Numbered from the stretch's first letter, positions 15,070-23,127 are shown. The stretch: DNA of 29,197 nucleotides from JAWBOW01 sp038825775 (GCA_038825775.1 JAWBOW010000005.1:1-29197); one strand, 5' to 3'. Program-made: numbers and translations. Notes: a model not told the origin generated them from the letters alone.

Positions 15070-15146
15070 AGCCCGTCATGAGAGTACCAAAGGGAACTTA
15101 AGATAAATTCAAGTGATGAACTTTGGGGTTAGTGAAACGGGCTACA
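15070..15146 (+). ncRNA. candidate H/ACA guide RNA with K-turn
   Basis: AGCCCGT (15070-15076) pairs perfectly with ACGGGCT (15137-15143), and an ACA trinucleotide follows at once (15144-15146). Inside, an open pocket (about 15077-15086 and 15127-15136) is closed above by CCAAAG (15087-15092) with CTTTGG (15121-15126). Next comes a textbook K-turn: a 3-nt bulge GAT (15115-15117), sheared G-A and A-G pairs between 15118-15119 and 15094-15095, an A-G step at 15120/15093, and the stem ACTT (15096-15099)/AAGT (15111-15114). If the upper stem extends by weak pairs to 15129, 14 nt separate it from the ACA box, fitting the 14-16 nt rule for archaeal guides. L7Ae would bind the K-turn and Cbf5 (encoded at 5963-6970) the pocket. 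The target uridine is not identified. Confidence 0.6.
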
Positions 15147-15163
15147 AAAATTTTTATGTTGCT

Positions 15164-15401
15164 ATCTTAAAACTCAGTAAAAAAGGATAGAACAGTTATA
15201 TTCATTTCATGTTCTATCTTAAAAATTCAAGAAAAAGCATCATAGGAAAGCAGAAACAAAGTAAAGATAAAAATAAATGTTAAAATTAATTTGCTCAAAA
15301 TGAAATTTATGCTCAACACATCACGATTAAGCGAATTTGAAATTAGTGTATGAGAAATTTTAAGATAAAAAGCTTTTTCTTGAAGAACTGAGTTTTAAGA
15401 T
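15164..15401 (+). ncRNA. large structured RNA / dnaG leader, unclassified
   Basis: ATCTTAAAACTCAGT (15164-15178) is the exact complement of 15387-15401 (15 bp). TTCAAGAAAAAGC (15226-15238) is the exact complement of 15372-15384 (13 bp), only 2 nt inside the first arm. Between the two left arms sits a 9-bp hairpin, GATAGAACA (15186-15194) with TGTTCTATC (15210-15218). Together they make a three-way junction. Inside, CTCAACAC (15312-15319) pairs with 15346-15354 with one bulged A. ATCTTAAAA occurs twice (15164, 15216) and TTTTAAGAT twice (15358, 15393), allowing alternative pairings. The fold ends 19 nt before the AAGGTGAT SD of dnaG. I saw no RNase P, SRP or known riboswitch signature. Confidence 0.5.
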
Positions 15402-15431
15402 CAAAAAATTAACAGGAAAAAAGGTGATTTT

Positions 15432-16640
15432 ATGGGAAAGATAAGTTTAGTATCTGCAAAATACATTATTCATGCAGACATACAAATAGACGGAGTTGTT
15501 GATAAACCTGATGTCATTGGAGCAATATTTGGACAAACAGAAGGTTTGTTAGGTGCAGATTTAGAATTAAGAGAACTTCAAAAATCAGGAAGGATAGGAA
15601 GGATTGAAGTTTTAACAGAGATAAAAGGTGGAAAAACAATAGGAACAATAACCATACCAAGCTCGCTTGATAAAGCAGAGACAGCAATAATCGCAGCTTC
15701 CTTAGAAATAATTCAAAGAATAGGCCCTTGCAATGCTAAGGTCACAGTTCAAAATATTGAGGATGTTAGAATAAGCAAGAGAAAGTTTGTAATTGAGAGG
15801 GCAAAACAATTATTAAAGCAGTTAATGGAAACAGTAATGCCTGACTCTCAAGAACTTAGTGATGAAGTTGCTTATTCAGTTAGGATGATGGAAATACAAG
15901 AGTATGGCAGGGAAAGATTACCTGCAGGGCCTGCTATTGATGAGTCAGATGAAATAATAGTAGTTGAAGGAAGAGCAGATGTTCTTAACTTGTTAAAGCA
16001 TGGAATAAAGAATGTTATTGCAATGAACGGCACAAGTGTTCCACAAACAATCATTGATCTTAGTAAGGAAAAAACAATAATAGCTTTTGTTGATGGAGAC
16101 AGAGGAGGGGATTTAATACTTAAAGAACTCTTTAATGTTGCAGAGATTGATTTTGTTGCAAAAGCTCCTGACGGTAAAGAAGTTGAAGAAATAACAAAGA
16201 AAGAAATTCACAAGGCACTAAGAGCAAAAATAACCGGCGAGCAGTATATGCTAGAATCAAAAGGAGAAGTGCAGAAACCAGAAAATGGTAGGGTTGATAA
16301 TAACAACACAAAACTTCAAAGTGTAAAAAAGAGTGTTGAATTGAATGAAAACGAGAGAAAGGTTTTCTCAGAACTCCTTGAAAATCTTATAGGAACGAGA
16401 GCAGCGTGCATACTTGACAGAGAACTTAAAATATTGGGAAAAGTACCAATATCTGAATTAGAAGCAACTCTTAAAAACATACAAGGAGGAGTTTATGCTG
16501 TTGTTATTGACGGCACAATTGACAAGAACATTGCAAAAGTAGCTGATAATTCAAGAATAAATTTCTTAGTCGGAACAGAGTCAAAGATAAAACCAGTAGA
16601 GACGAGAGTTAATGTGATCACATTATCACAACTATCCTAA
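15432..16640 (+). CDS. dnaG: archaeal DnaG-type primase with TOPRIM domain
   Basis: Archaeal DnaG, which associates with the RNA exosome as a poly(A)-binding subunit and has primase activity in some species. The family's conserved N-terminus (KYIIHADIQIDGVVDKPDVIGAIFGQTEGLL, residues 10-40 in pieces) is intact. The TOPRIM domain shows IIVVEGRADV with Glu179 and AFVDGDRGGD with Asp221, Asp223 and Asp227, all needed for metal binding. The remaining C-terminal part after about 285 is variable linker and then a conserved helical end. The 402 aa is typical. The SD AAGGTGAT precedes ATG 15432. The exosome genes rrp4-rrp41-rrp42 lie 6 kb downstream. Its leader may carry the structured RNA at 15070-15401. 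Confidence 0.96.
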   Translation: MGKISLVSAKYIIHADIQIDGVVDKPDVIGAIFGQTEGLLGADLELRELQKSGRIGRIEVLTEIKGGKTIGTITIPSSLDKAETAIIAASLEIIQRIGPCNAKVTVQNIEDVRISKRKFVIERAKQLLKQLMETVMPDSQELSDEVAYSVRMMEIQEYGRERLPAGPAIDESDEIIVVEGRADVLNLLKHGIKNVIAMNGTSVPQTIIDLSKEKTIIAFVDGDRGGDLILKELFNVAEIDFVAKAPDGKEVEEITKKEIHKALRAKITGEQYMLESKGEVQKPENGRVDNNNTKLQSVKKSVELNENERKVFSELLENLIGTRAACILDRELKILGKVPISELEATLKNIQGGVYAVVIDGTIDKNIAKVADNSRINFLVGTESKIKPVETRVNVITLSQLS

Positions 16641-16694
16641 AAATTAATATTATATTTTCTTTTTTTTATTTTCTTATTTTATTTTTATTATAAA

Positions 16695-16994
16695 ATGAAA
16701 ATCACACCTGAGCAGGAAAGAGAATTATTCTTTTATTTGAAAAGAGAACTTAATAGATTATCAGTGGTTATAAAAAGTGTAAAATTAATAGGAAAAAGTG
16801 ATAAAAAATTTTTGGATATTCTTAATCTTGCAAAGTGCTATTTTAACGATGCAAAATACTTTTATGATAAGAAGGAGTATGTAAAAAGTTTCGAACTCCT
16901 TAATTATTGTTGGGGATTATTAGATGCTTTAGCAATAAGTAAAATGTTAAAAGTGCCAAAAAGATTCCAAAAATGGTTTAAGACAGAGTTTTAG
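16695..16994 (+). CDS. DUF357-family protein
   Basis: A 99-aa archaeal protein of the DUF357 type. The segment LAKCYFNDAKYFYDKKEYVKSFELLNYCWGLLDALAI (about residues 46-82) matches this small helical family, which looks like a TPR-like hairpin pair. Its function is unknown; family members are often near information-processing genes, as here after dnaG. The ATG at 16695 has no SD and follows a T-rich stretch 54 nt after dnaG, which could act both as terminator and as promoter for a leaderless message. It converges with the next gene 12 nt away. Confidence 0.75.
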   Translation: MKITPEQERELFFYLKRELNRLSVVIKSVKLIGKSDKKFLDILNLAKCYFNDAKYFYDKKEYVKSFELLNYCWGLLDALAISKMLKVPKRFQKWFKTEF

Positions 16995-17006
16995 TTATTG
17001 CTTTTT

Positions 17007-17795
17007 TTAAGATATTTTGTTATAAAAAATCTCAATCTTTGCTTTACTTTTCAACTCACTAATATACTTTTGGTATTCCTCATACCTTTTCTCAACTAAA
17101 AGCTGATTTCTTATTTGTTCTTTAATATCATCAAAGTTTATTGTAAGATTATTATCATCATAGAACTTTTTTATTTCATCATCACTTACGCTAACCTTTG
17201 AATTTACTGTTTCGTTCAAAAGTTTATTCACTAATAAAACTTTCCAATAAAAATTCTTTAAATCGTCTATTGAAAAGTTGTTTTCCTTGAATGTTTTTGC
17301 TATTTCTTCTAATGACATTCCGCTTAAATTAACAGCCCTATTCATAACCTCATCCATTTCTTCCTGGCTAACAGAATAACCTTTTCTCTTTGCCTCCTCT
17401 ATCAGCAAAATCTCATCAATTGTTTGGTTCAAAATCGCCTCTTTTGTTACAATACTCTTATATTCTAAGGGTATTCCCCTCACAAAGAAGAAAAACTCAT
17501 ATTCTTTATCAAGCTGTGCTTTTGTTATCTTTTGATTGTTTATTATAGCAACAACATCTCCTTTTTCTCCTTTTAAAGCACTATTCTTTATTTTTTGATA
17601 TGCAAAAATACCAATTAAAACTATTACTATAATTCCAACTAGGATCAAAATTCTGTCAATCCTTAATTTTCTCCTCTTTACTTTTAACTTCTTAAAATCA
17701 GGAACTTTAGGGCTTTCTAAACCTTTTAATTTAGAAACCTTTGTTTTTTTAGAACTAACCTTAAATTTTGACTTTGTTGTTTTTTCCTTTTGCAT
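17007..17795 (-). CDS. membrane-anchored SurA-N-domain protein
   Basis: The 262-aa protein has a very basic, Lys-rich cytosolic N-terminus of about 45 residues, one transmembrane helix (about residues 47-66, ILILVGIIVIVLIGIFAY) and an extracytoplasmic domain. VVAIINNQKITKAQLDKEYE and ILNQTIDEILLIEEAKRKGY resemble the N-terminal chaperone domain of SurA/PrsA, and residues 140-230 continue the helical part. The parvulin peptidyl-prolyl isomerase domain that normally follows is absent. It is probably a chaperone for exported proteins, by inference. No clear SD precedes ATG 17795 apart from a weak AAGAGG (minus strand) shortly upstream. Confidence 0.75.
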   Translation of the reverse strand: MQKEKTTKSKFKVSSKKTKVSKLKGLESPKVPDFKKLKVKRRKLRIDRILILVGIIVIVLIGIFAYQKIKNSALKGEKGDVVAIINNQKITKAQLDKEYEFFFFVRGIPLEYKSIVTKEAILNQTIDEILLIEEAKRKGYSVSQEEMDEVMNRAVNLSGMSLEEIAKTFKENNFSIDDLKNFYWKVLLVNKLLNETVNSKVSVSDDEIKKFYDDNNLTINFDDIKEQIRNQLLVEKRYEEYQKYISELKSKAKIEIFYNKIS

Positions 17796-17918
17796 TTTAA
17801 AAACCTCTTAATTTCTAATCTTAATTTTTTAAATTTTTTATCAAGTAATACTCTTTATATAAAAATCTTTCTGATTTTTTTCTTTTATTATGAAAATTAA
17901 ATTTTGGTTTTTCAAAAG

Positions 17919-17950
17919 TTTTAAATAATAATTATTCATATTTAGTATTA
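17919..17950 (+). promoter_or_regulatory. promoter of the nucleotidyltransferase-phosphohexomutase pair
   Basis: GTTTTAAATAATA at 17919-17931 is a TATA-like box about 25-30 nt before ATG 17951; no SD is present, so the first gene is probably leaderless. Confidence 0.4.
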
Positions 17951-18796
17951 ATGAAAAAGAGGATTACTCTTACGATTGATTCAGGATTAATAAAAGAGGT
18001 TGATAACACTGTTGATGGTTTTAATATAAAGAATAGAAGTCATGCTGTTGAACTTCTCTTGATGAAGGCGTTAGTAAATCACAGGCCAAAAAAGGCAGTT
18101 ATACTAGCAGCTAGTAAAGGACAAAGATTAAGGCCATTAACTTATGAAACTCCAAAACCATTAATAATGATAAAAAATAAGCCATTGCTTCAATATAATA
18201 TAGAACTGCTTAGAAATTTCAACATAAAAGATATAATTCTTGTAGTTGGTTATTTAAAGGACAAAATAATAAATTATTTTGGAGACGGATCAAACTTTGG
18301 TGTTAATATAACTTATGTTGAGGAAGACCCGGACAACCTTCCAGGAACAGCTGGTTCTTTAAGACTTGTAAAAAACTTGATAAACAACACTTTCATACTA
18401 ATGTATGGTGATAATCTCTATGACATAAACATAGCAGATTTTTATCTGTATCATAAAGAAAACAATGCTCTTGCAACTGTTGGTTTAAAAAACATAACAG
18501 AAGATTTAAAGGACTATGGGCTTGCAGAACTAAGAGGTAACAAAATAGTTAGATTCTCTGAAAAACCAGCAACTCTTAATTCAGGATTAGCAAATGCAGG
18601 AATCTTTGTGCTTGAACCAGAAGTAATAAACATGGTTACAAAATCAGGTTTTAGCATGTTAGAAAATGATGTTTTCCCAAAGCTTGCTCAGGAAGAAAAG
18701 CTTTATGGATATGTATTTGATGGACAATGGTTTGACATAAAGGACAGCAAGAGTTATGAAAAGGCTTTAAAAGAATGGAAACCAAAAAACATTTAA
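17951..18796 (+). CDS. RHH (CopG-like) domain fused to a sugar-1-phosphate nucleotidyltransferase
   Basis: Residues 1-42 look like a ribbon-helix-helix DNA-binding domain: MKKRITLTIDSGLIKEVDN is the strand and first helix, and NIKNRSHAVELLLMKAL the rest. Residues 48-281 are a nucleotidyltransferase of the GlmU/RmlA/mannose-1-phosphate guanylyltransferase class: AVILAASKGQRLRPLT (49-64) binds the nucleotide, TPKPL follows, PGTAGSL at 131-137, and YGDNLYD has the metal-binding Asp154. The usual first Gly of the GxGxR loop is Ser55. It probably makes an NDP-sugar (GDP-mannose or UDP/dTDP-glucose) from the sugar-1-phosphate produced by the next gene, 39 nt downstream. Substrate is not determinable here. 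The fusion is unusual and could let the enzyme control its own expression. Confidence 0.85.
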   Translation: MKKRITLTIDSGLIKEVDNTVDGFNIKNRSHAVELLLMKALVNHRPKKAVILAASKGQRLRPLTYETPKPLIMIKNKPLLQYNIELLRNFNIKDIILVVGYLKDKIINYFGDGSNFGVNITYVEEDPDNLPGTAGSLRLVKNLINNTFILMYGDNLYDINIADFYLYHKENNALATVGLKNITEDLKDYGLAELRGNKIVRFSEKPATLNSGLANAGIFVLEPEVINMVTKSGFSMLENDVFPKLAQEEKLYGYVFDGQWFDIKDSKSYEKALKEWKPKNI

Positions 18797-18835
18797 TTTA
18801 AAATTTATTCAAACAAGAAAAATAAGGATAAAATT

Positions 18836-20209
18836 ATGAGCATATTTAAAACATACGATATAAGAGGAATTTATCCTGAAGAATTAAATGAGGAGAACTC
18901 TTATCTAATAGCAAAGTTATTCTTACAATATGCTAATGAAAATTTTGATTCAGAAGAATTCTATATAGGACATGACGCAAGAACATCAAGCCCAAAAATT
19001 CATGAAGCAATAATCAAAGGTTTATTAGATTCTGGAGCAAGTGTTAATGATGTTGGATTATCAACAACTCCTCTTTTAAACTTCTGCGTTGCATACTACA
19101 ATAAAAATCCTGGAATAATGGTCACTGCTTCTCACAACCCAAAAGAGTATAATGGAATAAAACTAATAGGTCCTCACGCATTACAACTTTATTATGAAAA
19201 AGGAATTAAAAATATTGAATTATTATTTAATCAAAAAATATTTGATTTTAAACTCTTTAAAAAACCAGAGTTAAAAAATATTCACGAAACTGCTCTTAAC
19301 GATTATATAAATCACCTTATGAAATTCTCTGAGATAAAAAATTTTGATAAGAAGTTTGCTGTTGATTTTATGAGCGGTTGTGGTTCAATAACTGCTTTAC
19401 CATTATTTGAAAAACTTTCTTTAAAACCAATATTATTAAATGAAACTCCTGATGGTAATTTTCCAAAACACCAACCAGACCCTATGAAAAAGGAAAACTT
19501 AGAAGAATTGAAAAAAACCATTATTGAAAACAATCTTGATTTTGGGGTGACTTTTGATGGGGACGCTGATAGGGTAGTAATACTGGATGAAAATGGGAAC
19601 ATTATTCCTTCAGACATACTTTTTGGGCTTTTGTGTTCTTACGAGTTAGAAAATAGTTCTGAAAAAACAATCTATGTTGACCCAAGATTCAGCATGGGAG
19701 TTATTGAAGAACTAACAGAAAAAGGAGCCAACATAGTAACATTAAAAGTTGGGAATCCATTTTATAAAGAAGCATTGTATAATGATGATTTTTCTCTAAT
19801 GGCAGGAGAGTTCTCAGGACATTTAATGTTTAAGCAAAATTATGGTATCGACGATGGTTTGTTCTCTTTTTTGAAATTCTTAAACATAATAAGTAAAACC
19901 CAAAAACCAGTTTCTGAAATTTTCAAGCCATTCCAAAAATATCAAAGAAGCGAAGAGATAAACTTAAAGGTCACAGAAATGGATAAAACATTGATAGAAT
20001 TAGAAGAATTTTATTCAAATGCAAAAATCTCAAAGATTGACGGTTTAAAAATCGTGTTTGATGATTGGTGGGCAATAATAAGAAAGAGCAACACAGAACC
20101 ATTGTTAAGAGTTCTCATAGAAGCAAAAAACAAAGAATTGCTTGAGAAAAAACAAGAAGAAATTATTAATAAAATAAACAGTTTAGATAAGAAATTTAGC
20201 AAAAAATAA
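18836..20209 (+). CDS. phosphomannomutase/phosphoglucomutase
   Basis: Alpha-D-phosphohexomutase that interconverts hexose-6-phosphate and hexose-1-phosphate. All four active-site motifs are present: the phosphoserine loop VTASHNP with Ser99, the metal loop DGDADR (Asp241, Asp243, Asp245), the sugar-binding GEFSGH, and the phosphate-binding RKSNTEPLLR near the C-terminus. An N-terminal TYDIRGIYPEELNE is also typical. The 457 aa is full length. It follows the nucleotidyltransferase, with an AAGGAT SD. The pair should turn hexose-6-phosphate into a nucleotide sugar for glycosylation of surface proteins or lipids. ManB versus phosphoglucomutase specificity cannot be decided from the motifs. Confidence 0.93.
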   Translation: MSIFKTYDIRGIYPEELNEENSYLIAKLFLQYANENFDSEEFYIGHDARTSSPKIHEAIIKGLLDSGASVNDVGLSTTPLLNFCVAYYNKNPGIMVTASHNPKEYNGIKLIGPHALQLYYEKGIKNIELLFNQKIFDFKLFKKPELKNIHETALNDYINHLMKFSEIKNFDKKFAVDFMSGCGSITALPLFEKLSLKPILLNETPDGNFPKHQPDPMKKENLEELKKTIIENNLDFGVTFDGDADRVVILDENGNIIPSDILFGLLCSYELENSSEKTIYVDPRFSMGVIEELTEKGANIVTLKVGNPFYKEALYNDDFSLMAGEFSGHLMFKQNYGIDDGLFSFLKFLNIISKTQKPVSEIFKPFQKYQRSEEINLKVTEMDKTLIELEEFYSNAKISKIDGLKIVFDDWWAIIRKSNTEPLLRVLIEAKNKELLEKKQEEIINKINSLDKKFSKK

Positions 20210-20278
20210 GATATTATTATAATCAAAAAACTAAAAACACAAGTTTTAAATATTATATTAAAATCTTTTCTTATAGAG

Positions 20279-20332
20279 AAGCATTAAAAAATAAAAAATG
20301 CTTTCTTTTAAACCCATAAATAGGGTGTAGTG
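20279..20332 (+). promoter_or_regulatory. rnp2 leader hairpins, one covering the SD
   Basis: AAGCATT (20279-20285) pairs with AATGCTT (20297-20303) over an 11-nt A-rich loop. ACCC (20312-20315) then pairs with GGGT (20323-20326), whose GGGTG is the SD of rnp2. The second stem is only 4 bp but would mask the ribosome-binding site. Confidence 0.35.
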
Positions 20333-20680
20333 ATGAAGCTTTTACCTGCTGTAAGAAGGGAAAAAGTAAGATACTTAGTTTTTGAGATAATAAATCAGAA
20401 AAGCAAAAAAATAAAATCAAATTATGCTGCTGAGGAAATAAACAAATACATATACAATTATCTTGGAATTTATGGCATGAGTTTAGCAAGACCTTATTTT
20501 TTTCAAGAACTTTATAATGAAGATAAAAATAGGGGAGTTTTAAAGGTAAATAGAAAATATTTAAATCACTTAAGAACAGCACTTTTACTAATAAAAAGGA
20601 TTAGAGATGAGGATGTTATAATAAGAACAATTGTTGTAACAGGAACATTAAAGAGAGCAAAAGAATTTTTAAAAAACTAA
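20333..20680 (+). CDS. rnp2: ribonuclease P protein component 2 (Pop5 homologue)
   Basis: Protein subunit of archaeal RNase P, which trims tRNA 5' leaders; Rnp2 pairs with Rnp3 in the catalytic-core complex. The 115-aa sequence begins with KLLPAVRREKVRYLVFEI and includes FLGIYGMSLARPYFF-like segments (about 45-62), NRGVLKVNRKYLNHLRTALLL, and a typical end, IRTIVVTGTLKRAKEFL. The frame opens at GTG 20330, but ATG 20333 directly after is the likelier start given SD GGGTG at 20323-20327. It heads the archaeal exosome superoperon with psmA, SBDS and the Rrp genes, as in many archaea. Confidence 0.92.
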   Translation: MKLLPAVRREKVRYLVFEIINQKSKKIKSNYAAEEINKYIYNYLGIYGMSLARPYFFQELYNEDKNRGVLKVNRKYLNHLRTALLLIKRIRDEDVIIRTIVVTGTLKRAKEFLKN

Positions 20681-20813
20681 TAAGAAAAAAACAAAATCCA
20701 AAAATAACAAAAACAAAAAATAAGAAACACAAAATATAATAAAATATAATAAAAATATTTAAAAACCATGTTAAAAATAGAATTTCAAAACAAAAATATT
20801 GGAGGTAGATAAA

Positions 20814-21578
20814 ATGGCTGAAGAAGTAGAACCACTACAACATCAAGTCATGGGATATGATAGGGCAATAACAATGTTTAGTCCTGATGGAAGATTATTA
20901 CAAGTTGAATACGCAAAAAAAACAGTGAGGCAGGGCTCAACAGCAATAGGCATGGTGTGTAGTGATGGGGTGCTCTTTGTTGCGGACAAAAGAATTTTAG
21001 ATCCTCTAATTGTATCAGAAGCAGTTGAAAAAATATGGCCAGTAGACGAACATATTGGAATAACAGCTGCAGGAATAATATCTGATGCAAGAGTTTTAAT
21101 AGAGAGAGCACAAGTTCTAGCACAACAGCACAGAATTACTTATGATTACCCCATCGATGTTTTAACAATCGTAAAAAACTTGTGTAACCTAAAACAACTC
21201 TGCACACAAAGTGGTGGACTGAGACCATTTGGAGTTTCTCTCTTAATTGGAGGGATAGACAAGGACGGGCCAAAACTCTACGAAACAGATCCTACTGGAA
21301 TATACTTTAGGTATAAAGCAGCAGTAATTGGAGAAGGAGAAGCTAATATTGAGAAGAGATTATACAAAGAATACAAGGAAAACATGAAAATACAAGACGG
21401 TTTTAAATTAGCTCTAAACCTATTAGCAAGTTCTTTAGACAAAAATTTTGGTATTGAAAGAGTAGCAGCAGCTTATATAAAAACAGATGAAAAAAGATTT
21501 ACAAAAATTCCAAGGGAAGAAATAGAAAAAGTATTTTCACAATTAAAAATAAAAAAAGAAAAAGAGGATAAAGAGTAA
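20814..21578 (+). CDS. psmA: 20S proteasome alpha subunit
   Basis: Alpha-ring subunit of the archaeal 20S proteasome, which gates substrate entry and docks the PAN/Cdc48 ATPases. The N-terminal gate signature GYDRAITMFSPDGRLLQVEYA (first part residues 14-20) is the PROSITE-type proteasome alpha motif. GSTAIGMVCSDGVLFVADKR and LCTQSGGLRPFGVSLLIGG are further family segments. The C-terminus is a Lys/Glu-rich tail. A TTG at 20799 extends the frame but overlaps the SD GGAGGT (20801-20806), so ATG 20814 is the start (254 aa). The matching beta subunit is not in the window. Confidence 0.97.
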   Translation: MAEEVEPLQHQVMGYDRAITMFSPDGRLLQVEYAKKTVRQGSTAIGMVCSDGVLFVADKRILDPLIVSEAVEKIWPVDEHIGITAAGIISDARVLIERAQVLAQQHRITYDYPIDVLTIVKNLCNLKQLCTQSGGLRPFGVSLLIGGIDKDGPKLYETDPTGIYFRYKAAVIGEGEANIEKRLYKEYKENMKIQDGFKLALNLLASSLDKNFGIERVAAAYIKTDEKRFTKIPREEIEKVFSQLKIKKEKEDKE

Positions 21579-21629
21579 AAAAATCTAAAACAAATCTTAA
21601 AAAATAAAAAATGAAATTTCGAGGTAAAA

Positions 21630-22343
21630 ATGCCTGCTCCAATAGGTTTTGGAAGGGAAAAGATACACTTTAACCTTGCAATTCTAAAAAAGCAGGGACA
21701 ACAATTTCAAATAGTAATTGATGCTGACAAAGCAGTTGAATACAAGCAAGGAAACGCAGACATAAGAGATGTTTTGAAGAGTGAGCACATCTACTCTGAT
21801 GCTGAAAAAGGAATGTTAGCATCTGAACATGCAATAAAGGAGATTTTTGGAACAAATGATTCTCTCAAAGTAGCTGAGATAATACTAAAAGAAGGAGAAA
21901 TACAATTCACAGCAGAATATAGGAGGAAAATATTAGAGCAAAAGACAAACAGGATTATTGATTTAATATCCAAAAATGCTATAAACCCTCAGACAAAATT
22001 ACCACACCCTCCTGAGAGAATAAGAAGTGCTATAGAAGAAGCAAAAGTAAAGATTGACATGTTCAAAAAACCAGAAGACCAAATAAAAGACATCGTTAAA
22101 AAAATCTCAGCAATAATACCAATAAGGATAGAAAACATTTCATTAAAAATCAAGATCCCTGTAAGTTATGCTGCGAAGTGTTATTCAACAATAAAAGCAC
22201 TCTCAAATATAAAAGAAGAGGAATGGATGAGTGACGGTTCTTTATCAGCAACAGTTGAGATTCCTGCTGGTTTAAAAGAAGAATTTATTGATAAGTTAAA
22301 CAAAATAACTCATGGTAACTTAGAACTTACAATATTAAAATAA
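21630..22343 (+). CDS. SBDS/Sdo1 ribosome maturation factor
   Basis: Archaeal homologue of the Shwachman-Bodian-Diamond protein, which in eukaryotes works with the EF2-like GTPase Efl1 to release eIF6 from 60S subunits. Domain I contains FNLAILKKQGQQFQIVIDAD and ADIRDVLKSEHIYSDAEKG (about residues 12-64). The middle helical domain has RRKILEQKTNRIIDLISKNA and PQTKLPHPPERI, both strongly conserved, and the last domain a ferredoxin-like fold with CYSTIKALSNI. The 237 aa is standard. SD GAGGT precedes the ATG. It lies between psmA and rrp4, the conserved superoperon order. Confidence 0.97.
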   Translation: MPAPIGFGREKIHFNLAILKKQGQQFQIVIDADKAVEYKQGNADIRDVLKSEHIYSDAEKGMLASEHAIKEIFGTNDSLKVAEIILKEGEIQFTAEYRRKILEQKTNRIIDLISKNAINPQTKLPHPPERIRSAIEEAKVKIDMFKKPEDQIKDIVKKISAIIPIRIENISLKIKIPVSYAAKCYSTIKALSNIKEEEWMSDGSLSATVEIPAGLKEEFIDKLNKITHGNLELTILK

Positions 22344-22398
22344 AAAAATTAACAAAAACAAATCACAAACAAAAAATAACAAATAAAAGGTGATTTTA

Positions 22399-23100
22399 AT
22401 GGGAACATTATACTGTAAAAACAAAGAGATTGTTGTTCCAGGAACGGTTATAGCAGAAGGCCAAGAATACATACCTTCTTTTGGAACTTTTAAAGAGGGT
22501 AACAAAATAATAAATTCTATTCTTGGAATTCTAAATATAGACGGGAACCTAATAAAAATAACTCCTCTTGCAGGAACATACATGCCCAAAGTAGGAGATG
22601 TAATAATAGGTAAGATAATAGACGTAACAATTGCAGGTTGGAGGGTTGATACAAACTCTGCCTATTCTGCACTTCTCTCAATAAAAGAAGCTACAACAAA
22701 CTTCATACCAAAAGGAACTGATTTGACAAAATTTTATGATATCGGTGATTACATACTAACAAAAATAATAAATGTTACATCTCAAAAATTAGTTGATTTG
22801 ACAATGAAAGCGCCTGGCTTGAGAAAGCTTCCAAGCGGAAGCATTATAAAGGTCAGCCCAATAAAAGTTCCACGCATAATAGGAAAGAACGGTTCTATGG
22901 TCAATCTCATAAAGGAAGAAACAAACTGTAAAATAATAGTAGGCCAAAACGGGCTAATTTGGGTTCAAGGAAGTCCAAAAGAAGAGTTAATAGCTATAAA
23001 AATAATAAAAAGAATAGAACAAGAATCACACTTGCCAGGACTAACAGAAAAAGCAAGTTCATACATAAAAGAATTAAAAAAAGAGTATAAACTCGAATAA
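22399..23100 (+). CDS. rrp4: exosome RNA-binding subunit Rrp4
   Basis: Cap subunit of the archaeal RNA exosome that binds RNA and feeds it to the Rrp41-Rrp42 hexamer. The N-terminal domain runs from NKEIVVPGTVIAEGQEYIP; the S1 domain spans about residues 62-137 (VGDVIIGKIIDVTIAGWRVD at its start); the KH domain follows with the GxxG-type loop IIGKNGSMVNLI near residue 165. At 233 aa it has the normal architecture. GTG 22390 lies in the AAAGGTGAT SD, so ATG 22399 is the start. It lies 27 nt upstream of rrp41. Confidence 0.96.
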   Translation: MGTLYCKNKEIVVPGTVIAEGQEYIPSFGTFKEGNKIINSILGILNIDGNLIKITPLAGTYMPKVGDVIIGKIIDVTIAGWRVDTNSAYSALLSIKEATTNFIPKGTDLTKFYDIGDYILTKIINVTSQKLVDLTMKAPGLRKLPSGSIIKVSPIKVPRIIGKNGSMVNLIKEETNCKIIVGQNGLIWVQGSPKEELIAIKIIKRIEQESHLPGLTEKASSYIKELKKEYKLE

Positions 23101-23127
23101 TTTTTTTAAAATAACAAAGGTGAAATT

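Noticed and set aside
15070..15401. RNase P RNA or SRP RNA, since rnp2 implies an RNase P RNA in the genome
   Set aside because: The conserved GAGGAAAGTCC and ACAGAA-type core of RNase P and the GGAA/AGCAG helix 8 of SRP RNA are not present. AGGAAAGC at about 15244-15251 is only a superficial likeness.
15164..15401. Terminal inverted repeats of a small insertion element
   Set aside because: Arms are nested with an internal hairpin and uneven spacing, no target duplication flanks them and no transposase is present; an RNA fold explains them better.
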